In this document: one piece after another, positions 54,730 through 64,000 of the stretch
Position numbering within the stretch: position 1 is the first letter of the stretch
Layout of the letters: every line of letters starts with the position of its first letter
Assembly: GCF_000002985.6 (NCBI RefSeq)
Contig: NC_003281.10
Coordinates: 13,020,001 to 13,084,000, forward strand
Direction of reading: 5' to 3'
Source of the DNA: Caenorhabditis elegans
Taxonomy: Eukaryota > Nematoda > Chromadorea > Rhabditida > Rhabditidae
DNA: 64,000 nt
Program-made: the position numbers and the translations under genes
Notes under the pieces: generated by a model
What the model was told of the DNA's origin: nothing
Databases searched by the model: none
The model's input: only the letters and a program-made list of their open reading frames with translations

Positions 54730-57700
54730 TGTTTAAAAAATTTGAAGATCAGAGCACATTTGAAATTCCATATTCTCCATAATTCTCAGTTTAAAAAAAT
54801 TTGAACATCAATACACATTTGAAATTCCATATTCTCCATAATTCTCAGTTTAAAAAAATTTGAAAATCAATGCACATTTGAAATTCCATATTCTCCATAA
54901 TTCTCAGTTAAAAAAAATTTGAACATCAATACACATTTGAAATTCCATATTCTCCATAATTCTCAGTTAAAAAAAATTTGAACATCAATACACATTTGAA
55001 ATTCCATATTCTCCATAATTCTCAGTTCAAAAAAATTTGAAAATCAGTGCACATTTGATATTCCATATTCTCCATAATTCTCAGTTTAAAAAAATTTGAA
55101 AACCAGTGCACATTTGAAATTCCATATTCTCCATAATTCTCAGTTTAAAAAAATTTGAAAAACAGTGCACATTTGATATTCCATATTCTCCATAATTCTC
55201 AGTTTAAAAAAATTTGAAAACCAGTGCACATTTGAAATTCCATATTCTCCATAATTCTCAGTTTAAAAAAATTTGAAAATCAATACACATTTGAAATTCC
55301 ATATTCTCCATAATTCTCAGTTTAAAAAAATTTGAAAAACAGTGCACATTTGATATTCCATATTCTCCATAATTCTCAGTTTAAAACAATTTGAAAACCA
55401 GTGCACATTTGAAATTCCATATTCTCCATAATTCTCAGTTTAAAACAATTTGAAAAACAGTGCACATTTGAAATTCCATATTCTCCATAATTCTCAGTTT
55501 AAAAAAATTTGAAAAACAGTGCACATTTGATATTCCATATTCTCCATAATTCTCAGTTTAAAAAAATTTGAAAAACAGTGCACATTTGAAATTCCATATT
55601 CTCCATAATTCTCAGTTTAAAACAATTTGAAAACCAGTGCACATTTGAAATTCCATATTCTCCATAATTCTCAGTTTAAAACAATTTGAAAAACAGTGCA
55701 CATTTGAAATTCCATATTCTCCATAATTCTCAGTTTAAAAAAATTTGAAAACCAGTGCACATTTGAAATTCCATATTCTCCATAATTCTCAGTTTAAAAA
55801 AATTTGAAAAACAGTGCACATTTGATATTCCATATTCTCCATAATTCTCAGTTTAAAACAATTTGAAAAACAGTGCACATTTGATATTCCATATTCTCCA
55901 TAATTCTCAGTTTAAAAAAATTTGAAAAACAGTGCACATTTGAAATTCCATATTCTCCATAATTCTCAGTTTAAAAAAATTTGAAAATCAATACACATTT
56001 GAAATTCCATATTCTCCATAATTCTCAGTTTAAAAAAATTTGAAAAACAGTGCACATTTGATATTCCATATTCTCCATAATTCTCAGTTTAAAACAATTT
56101 GAAAAACAGTGCACATTTGAAATTCCATATTCTCCATAATTCTCAGTTTAAAAAAATTTGAAAAACAGTGCACATTTGAAATTCCATATTCTCCATAATT
56201 CTCAGTTTAAAAAAATTTGAAAATCAATACACATTTGAAATTCCATATTCTCCATAATTCTCAGTTTAAAAAAATTTGAAAAACAGTGCACATTTGATAT
56301 TCCATATTCTCCATAATTCTCAGTTTAAAAAAATTTGAAAATCAATACACATTTGAAATTCCATATTCTCCATAATTCTCAGTTTGAAAAAATTTGAAAA
56401 ACAGTGCACATTTGAAATTCCATATTCTCCATAATTCTCAGTTTAAAAAAATTTGAAAATCAGTGCACATTTGAAATTCCATATTCTCCATAATTCTCAG
56501 TTTAAAAAAATTTGAAAAACAGTGCACATTTGATATTCCATATTCTCCATAATTCTCAGTTTAAAAAAATTTGAAAAACAGTGCACATTTGAAATTCCAT
56601 ATTCTCCATAATTCTCAGTTTAAAACAATTTGAAAAACAGTGCACATTTGAAATTCCATATTCTCCATAATTCTCAGTTTAAAAAAATTTGAAAAACAGT
56701 GCACATTTGAAATTCCATATTCTCCATAATTCTCAGTTTAAAACAATTTGAAAAACAGTGCACATTTGAAATTCCATATTCTCCATAATTCTCAGTTTAA
56801 AAAAATTTGAAAACCAGTGCACATTTGAAATTCCATATTCTCCATAATTCTCAGTTTAAAAAAATTTGAAAAATAGTGCACATTTGAACTTCCATATTCT
56901 CCATAATTCTCAGTTTAAAAAAATTTGAAAACCAGTGCACATTTGAAATTCCATATTCTCCATAATTCTCAGTTTAAAACAATTTGAAAAACAGTGCACA
57001 TTTGATATTCCATATTCTCCATAATTCTCAGTTTAAAACAATTTGAAAACCAGTGCACATTTGAAATTCCATATTCTCCATAATTCTCAGTTTAAAACAA
57101 TTTGAAAAACAGTGCACATTTGAAATTCCATATTCTCCATAATTCTCAGTTTAAAAAAATTTGAAAAACAGTGCACATTTGATATTCCATATTCTCCATA
57201 ATTCTCAGTTTAAAAAAATTTGAAAAACAGTGCACATTTGATATTCCATATTCTCCATAATTCTCAGTTTAAAACAATTTGAAAACCAGTGCACATTTGA
57301 AATTCCATATTCTCCATAATTCTCAGTTTAAAACAATTTGAAAAACAGTGCACATTTGAAATTCCATATTCTCCATAATTCTCAGTTTAAAAAAATTTGA
57401 AAATCAATACACATTTGAAATTCCATATTCTCCATAATTCTCAGTTTAAAAAAATTTGAACATCAATACACATTTGAAATTCCATATTCTCCATAATTCT
57501 CAGTTTAAAACAATTTGAAAAACAGTGCACATTTGAAATTCCATATTCTCCATAATTCTCAGTTTAAAAAAATTTGAAAAACAGTGCACATTTGATATTC
57601 CATATTCTCCATAATTCTCAGTTTAAAAAAATTTGAAAAACAGTGCACATTTGAAATTCCATATTCTCCATAATTCTCAGTTTAAAAAAATTTGAAAAAC

Positions 57701-60700
57701 AGTGCACATTTGATATTCCATATTCTCCATAATTCTCAGTTTAAAAAAATTTGAAAAACAGTGCACATTTGAAATTCCATATTCTCCATAATTCTCAGTT
57801 TAAAAAAATTTGAAAATCAATACACATTTGAAATTCCATATTCTCCATAATTCTCAGTTTAAAAAAATTTGAAAAACAGTGCACATTTGATATTCCATAT
57901 TCTCCATAATTCTCAGTTTGAAAAAATTTGAAAAACAGTGCACATTTGAAATTCCATATTCTCCATAATTCTCAGTTTAAAAAAATTTGAAAATCAATAC
58001 ACATTTGAAATTCCATATTCTCCATAATTCTCAGTTTAAAAAAATTTGAAAAACAGTGCACATTTGATATTCCATATTCTCCATAATTCTCAGTTTAAAA
58101 AAATTTGAAAAACAGTGCACATTTGAAATTCCATATTCTCCATAATTCTCAGTTTAAAACAATTTGAAAAACAGTGCACATTTGAAATTCCATATTCTCC
58201 ATAATTCTCAGTTTAAAAAAATTTGAAAATCAATACACATTTGAAATTCCATATTCTCCATAATTCTCAGTTTAAAAAAATTTGAAAACCAGTGCACATT
58301 TGAAATTCCATATTCTCCATAATTCTCAGTTTAAAAAAATTTGAAAAACAGTGCACATTTGATATTCCATATTCTCCATAATTCTCAGTTTAAAAAAATT
58401 TGAAAACCAGTGCACATTTGAAATTCCATATTCTCCATAATTCTCAGTTTAAAAAAATTTGAAAAACAGTGCACATTTGATATTCCATATTCTCCATAAT
58501 TCTCAGTTTAAAACAATTTGAAAACCAGTGCACATTTGAAATTCCATATTCTCCATAATTCTCAGTTTAAAAAAATTTGAAAAACAGTGCACATTTGATA
58601 TTCCATATTCTCCATAATTCTCAGTTTAAAAAAATTTGAAAATCAGTGCACATTTGAAATTCCATATTCTCCATAATTCTCAGTTTAAAAAAATTTGAAA
58701 ACCAGTGCACATTTGAAATTCCATATTCTCCATAATTCTCAGTTTAAAAAAATTTGAAAATCAATACACATTTGAAATTCCATATTCTCCATAATTCTCA
58801 GTTTAAAAAAATTTGAAAATCAGTGCACATTTGAAATTCCATATTCTCCATAATTCTCAGTTTAAAAAAATTTGAAAAACAGTGCACATTTGAAATTCCA
58901 TATTCTCCATAATTCTCAGTTCAAAAAAATTTGAAAATCAGTGCACATTTGATATTCCATATTCTCCATAATTCTCAGTTTAAAAAAATTTGAAAACCAG
59001 TGCACATTTGAAATTCCATATTCTCCATAATTCTCAGTTTAAAACAATTTGAAAAACAGTGCACATTTGAAATTCCATATTCTCCATAATTCTCAGTTTA
59101 AAAAAATTTGAAAACCAGTGCACATTTGAAATTCCATATTCTCCATAATTCTCAGTTTAAAACAATTTGAAAAACAGTGCACATTTGAAATTCCATATTC
59201 TCCATAATTCTCAGTTTAAAAAAATTTGAAAAACAGTGCACATTTGAAATTCCATATTCTCCATAATTCTCAGTTTAAAAACATTTGAAAAACAGTGCAC
59301 ATTTGAAATTCCATATTCTCCATAATTCTCAGTTTAAAAAAATTTGAAAAACAGTGCACATTTGAAATTCCATATTCTCCATAATTCTCAGTTTAAAAAC
59401 ATTTGAAAAACAGTGCACATTTGAAATTCCATATTCTCCATAATTCTCAGTTTAAAAAAATTTGAAAATCAATACACATTTGAACTTCCATATTCTCCAT
59501 AATTCTCAGTTTAAAAAAATTTGAAAAACAGTGCACATTTGAAATTCCATATTCTCCATAATTCTCAGTTTAAAAACATTTGAAAAACAGTGCACATTTG
59601 AAATTCCATATTCTCCATAATTCTCAGTTTAAAAAAATTTGAAAAACAGTGCACATTTGAAATTCCATATTCTCCATAATTCTCAGTTTAAAAAAATTTG
59701 AAAAACAGTGCACATTTGAAATTCCATATTCTCCATAATTCTCAGTTTAAAAACATTTGAAAATCAATACACATTTGAAATTCCATATTCTCCATAATTC
59801 TCAGTTTAAAAAAATTTGAAAAACAGTGCACATTTGAAATTCCATATTCTCCATAATTCTCAGTTTAAAAAAATTTGAAAAACAGTGCACATTTGAAATT
59901 CCATATTCTCCATAATTCTCAGTTTAAAAAAATTTGAAAAACAGTGCACATTTGAAATTCCATATTCTCCATAATTCACAGTTTAAAAAAATTTGAAAAA
60001 CAGTGCACATTTGAAATTCCATATTCTCCATAATTCTCAGTTTAAAAAAATTTGAAAAACAGTGCACATTTGATATTCATATTCTCCATAATTCTCAGTT
60101 TAAAAAAATTTGAAAAACAGTGCACATTTGATATTCCATATTCTCCATAATTCTCAGTTTAAAAAAATTTGAAAACCAGTGCACATTTGAAATTCCATAT
60201 TCTCCATAATTCTCAGTTTAAAACAATTTGAAAATCAATACACATTTGAAATTCCATATTCTCCATAATTCTCAGTTTAAAAAAATTTGAAAATCAATAC
60301 ACATTTGAAATTCCATATTCTCCATAATTCTCAGTTTAAAAAAATTTGAAAATCAATACACATTTGAAATTCCATATTCTCCATAATTCTCAGTTTAAAA
60401 AAATTTGAAAATCAATACACATTTGAAATTCCATATTCTCCATAATTCTCAGTTTAAAAAAATTTGAAAATCAATACACATTTGAAATTCCATATTCTCC
60501 ATAATTCTCCGTTTAAAAAAATTTGAAAAACAGTGCACATTTGATATTCCATATTCTCCATAATTCTCAGTTTAAAAAAATTTGAAAAACAGTGCACATT
60601 TGAAATTCCATATTCTCCATAATTCTCAGTTTAAAAAAATTTGAAAAACAGTGCACATTTGATATTCCATATTCTCCATAATTCTCAGTTTAAAAAAATT

Positions 60701-63700
60701 TGAAAAACAGTGCACATTTGAAATTCCATATTCTCCATAATTCTCAGTTTAAAAAAATTTGAAAAACAGTGCACATTTGAAATTCCATATTCTCCATAAT
60801 TCTCAGTTTAAAAAAATTTGAAAAACAGTGCACATTTGATATTCCATATTCTCCATAATTCTCAGTTTAAAAAAATTTGAAAAACAGTGCACATTTGAAA
60901 TTCCATATTCTCCATAATTCTCAGTTTAAAAAAATTTGAAAATCAATACACATTTGAAATTCCATATTCTCCATAATTCTCAGTTTAAAAAAATTTGAAA
61001 AACAGTGCACATTTGATATTCCATATTCTCCATAATTCTCAGTTTAAAACAATTTGAAAAACAGTGCACATTTGAAATTCCATATTCTCCATAATTCTCA
61101 GTTTAAAAAAATTTGAAAATCAATACACATTTGAAATTCCATATTCTCCATAATTCTCCGTTTAAAAAAATTTGAAAAACAGTGCACATTTGATATTCCA
61201 TATTCTCCATAATTCTCAGTTTAAAAAAATTTGAAAAACAGTGCACATTTGATATTCCATATTCTCCATAATTCTCAGTTTAAAAAAATTTGAAAATCAG
61301 TGCACATTTGAAATTCCATATTCTCCATAATTCTCAGTTTAAAAAAATTTGAAAATCAATACACATTTGAAATTCCATATTCTCCATAATTCTCAGTTTA
61401 AAAAAATTTGAAAAACAGTGCACATTTGATATTCCATATTCTCCATAATTCTCAGTTTAAAACAATTTGAAAACCAGTGCACATTTGAAATTCCATATTC
61501 TCCATAATTCTCAGTTTAAAACAATTTGAAAAACAGTGCACATTTGAAATTCCATATTCTCCATAATTCTCAGTTAAAAAAAATTTGAAAACCAGTGCAC
61601 ATTTGAAATTCCATATTCTCCATAATTCTCAGTTTAAAACAATTTGAAAAACAGTGCACATTTGAAATTCCATATTCTCCATAATTCTCAGTTTAAAAAA
61701 ATTTGAAAAACAGTGCACATTTGAAATTCCATATTCTCCATAATTCTCAGTTTAAAAAAATTTGAAAATCAATACACATTTGAAATTCCATATTCTCCAT
61801 AATTCTCAGTTTAAAAAAATTTGAAAATCAATACACATTTGAAATTCCATATTCTCCATAATTCTCCGTTTAAAAAAATTTGAAAAACAGTGCACATTTG
61901 ATATTCCATATTCTCCATAATTCTCAGTTTAAAAAAATTTGAAAAACAGTGCACATTTGATATTCCATATTCTCCATAATTCTCAGTTTAAAACAATTTG
62001 AAAAACAGTGCACATTTGAAATTCCATATTCTCCATAATTCTCAGTTTAAAAAAATTTGAAAACCAGTGCACATTTGAAATTCCATATTCTCCATAATTC
62101 TCAGTTTAAAAAAATTTGAAAATCAATACACATTTGAAATTCCATATTCTCCATAATTCTCAGTTTAAAAAAATTTGAAAAACAGTGCACATTTGATATT
62201 CCATATTCTCCATAATTCTCAGTTTAAAAAAATTTGAAAATCAATACACATTTGAAATTCCATATTCTCCATAATTCTCAGTTTAAAAAAATTTGAAAAT
62301 CAGTACACATTTGAAATTCCATATTCTCCATAATTCTCCGTTTAAAAAAATTTGAAAAACAGTGCACATTTGATATTCCATATTCTCCATAATTCTCAGT
62401 TTAAAAAAATTTGAAAAAAAGTGAAAATTTGGAATTCCATATTCTCCATAATTCTCAGGTTTAAAAAATTTGAAAATCAATAAAAATTTGGAATTCCATA
62501 TTCTCCATAATTCTCAGGTTAAAAAAATTTGAAAAACAGGGGACATTTGGAATTTCATAATCTCCATAATTCTCCGGTTTAAAAAATTTGAAAACAATAA
62601 AAAATTTGAACTTCCATATTCTCCATAATTCTCAGGTTAAAAAAATTTGGAAAACAGTGCAACTTTGGAATTCCATATTCTCCATAATTCTCAGTTAAAA
62701 AATTTGAAAAACAGTGCACATTTGAAATCCATATTCTCCATAATTCTCAGTTTAAAAAAATTTGAAAAACAGTGCACATTTGATATTCCATATTCTCCAT
62801 AATTCTCAGTTTAAAACAATTTGAAAAACAGTGCACATTTGAAATTCCATATTCTCCATAATTCTCAGTTTAAAAAAATTTGAAAACCAGTGCACATTTG
62901 AAATTCCATATTCTCCATAATTCTCAGTTTAAAACAATTTGAAAAACAGTGCACATTTGAAATTCCATATTCTCCATAATTCTCAGTTTAAAACAATTTG
63001 AAAAACAGTGCACATTTGAAATTCCATATTCTCCATAATTCTCAGTTTAAAAAAATTTGAAAAACAGTGCACATTTGAAATTCCATATTCTCCATAATTC
63101 TCAGTTTAAAAAAATTTGAAAAACAGTGCACATTTGATATTCCATATTCTCCATAATTCTCAGTTTAAAACAATTTGAAAACCAGTGCACATTTGAAATT
63201 CCATATTCTCCATAATTCTCAGTTTAAAACAATTTGAAAAACAGTGCACATTTGAAATTCCATATTCTCCATAATTCTCAGTTTAAAAAAATTTGAAAAA
63301 CAGTGCACATTTGATATTCCATATTCTCCATAATTCTCAGTTTAAAAAAATTTGAAAAACAGTGCACATTTGAAATTCCATATTCTCCATAATTCTCAGT
63401 TTAAAAAAATTTGAAAATCAATACACATTTGAACTTCCATATTCTCCATAATTCTCAGTTTAAAAAAATTTGAAAATCAGTGCACATTTGAAATTCCATA
63501 TTCTCCATAATTCTCAGTTTAAAAAAATTTGAAAAACAGTGCACATTTGAAATTCCATATTCTCCATAATTCTCAGTTTAAAAAAATTTGAAAAACAGTG
63601 CACATTTGAAATTCCATATTCTCCATAATTCTCAGTTTAAAAAAATTTGAAAAACAGTGCACATTTGAAATTCCATATTCTCCATAATTCTCAGTTTAAA

Positions 63701-64000
63701 AAAATTTGAAAAACAGTGCACATTTGAAATTCCATATTCTCCATAATTCTCAGTTTAAAAAAATTTGAAAAACAGTGCACATTTGAAATTCCATATTCTC
63801 CATAATTCTCAGTTTAAAAAAATTTGAAAAACAGTGCACATTTGAAATTCCATATTCTCCATAATTCTCAGTTTAAAAAAATTTGAAAAACAGTGCACAT
63901 TTGATATTCCATATTCTCCATAATTCTCAGTTTAAAACAATTTGAAAAACAGTGCACATTTGAAATTCCATATTCTCCATAATTCTCAGTTTAAAAAAAT
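54730..64000. repeat. 59-bp satellite array, about 157 copies, continues past window
   Basis: The unit contains CAGTTTAAAAAAATTTGAAA, then ACAGTGCACATTTGAAATTC and CATATTCTCCATAATTCT. It repeats with a strict 59-bp period for 9.27 kb. Variation is confined mainly to three places: TTTAAAAAAATTT or TTTAAAACAATTT; AACAGTGC, ACCAGTGC, ATCAGTGC or ATCAATAC; and TTGAAATT, TTGATATT or TTGAACTT. The left edge is enriched in an ACATCAATAC variant. There is one single-base deletion at about 60075 (GATATTCATATTC) and one noisy zone at 62400-62740. Not coding and not CRISPR: there are no unique spacers. Confidence 0.98.

Noticed and set aside
54730..64000. CRISPR-like regular repeat structure
   Set aside because: Repeats abut with no unique spacers, no cas genes are present, and the genome is a nematode; it is a satellite.
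1..64000. tRNA, rRNA or snRNA genes
   Set aside because: I looked for B-box-like GGTTCGAATCC words and conserved snRNA motifs by eye and found none convincing; a covariance-model scan could change this.

Overview
The window is nuclear DNA of a Caenorhabditis nematode, most likely C. elegans. Genes are compact, with 44-60 nt introns, TTTCAG-type acceptors and AATAAA signals. The left edge is the C-terminus of a cuticle collagen. Two tandem CYP13A-type cytochrome P450s follow it. There is WSN-domain protein architecture, TTAGGC-type telomere-like DNA, and many AT-rich dispersed repeats of worm type. From memory only, collagen col-98 followed by cyp-13A11 and cyp-13A12 on chromosome III fits this order; I could not check it.

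Layout. 1-117: end of a collagen gene. 1009-3949 and 4632-7933: two six-exon P450 genes (517 and 518 aa) with almost identical 3' exons. 8443-9664 (minus): a four-exon gene for an unrecognised 282-aa membrane protein, with a perfect 69-bp palindrome in its third intron. 11083-11800: a small spliced transcript. 12097-16344: a WSN-domain type I membrane protein (895 aa) whose first intron is a 10-bp GC-rich minisatellite. 16345-27540: mostly repeats, with a tentative plus-strand gene (20367-26763) whose long first intron carries a ~0.95-kb array of heat-shock-element-like units. 27555-29349: a four-TM membrane protein (243 aa). 29617-35317 (minus): a receptor-type protein tyrosine phosphatase with a WSN ectodomain, related to the 12-kb gene but with a 1-nt frame break inside the WSN domain. 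36-50.5 kb: gene-poor, with telomere-like DNA, inverted-repeat elements, microsatellites and one weak minus-strand gene candidate. 51009-54027: a four-exon gene (237 aa) that I read as a HEXIM homologue, the inhibitor of P-TEFb in 7SK snRNP. 54730-64000: about 157 copies of a 59-bp satellite running off the right edge.

How the genes relate. Nothing looks like one pathway. The P450 pair is a tandem duplication with signs of gene conversion. The two WSN genes are an inverted, diverged duplicate pair, one ending in a short basic tail and one in a phosphatase. The HEXIM-like gene is an isolated regulatory gene beside a large satellite. The most interesting items are the HEXIM-like protein with an altered PYNT motif, the HSE array inside an intron, the frame-broken WSN phosphatase and the 59-bp satellite.
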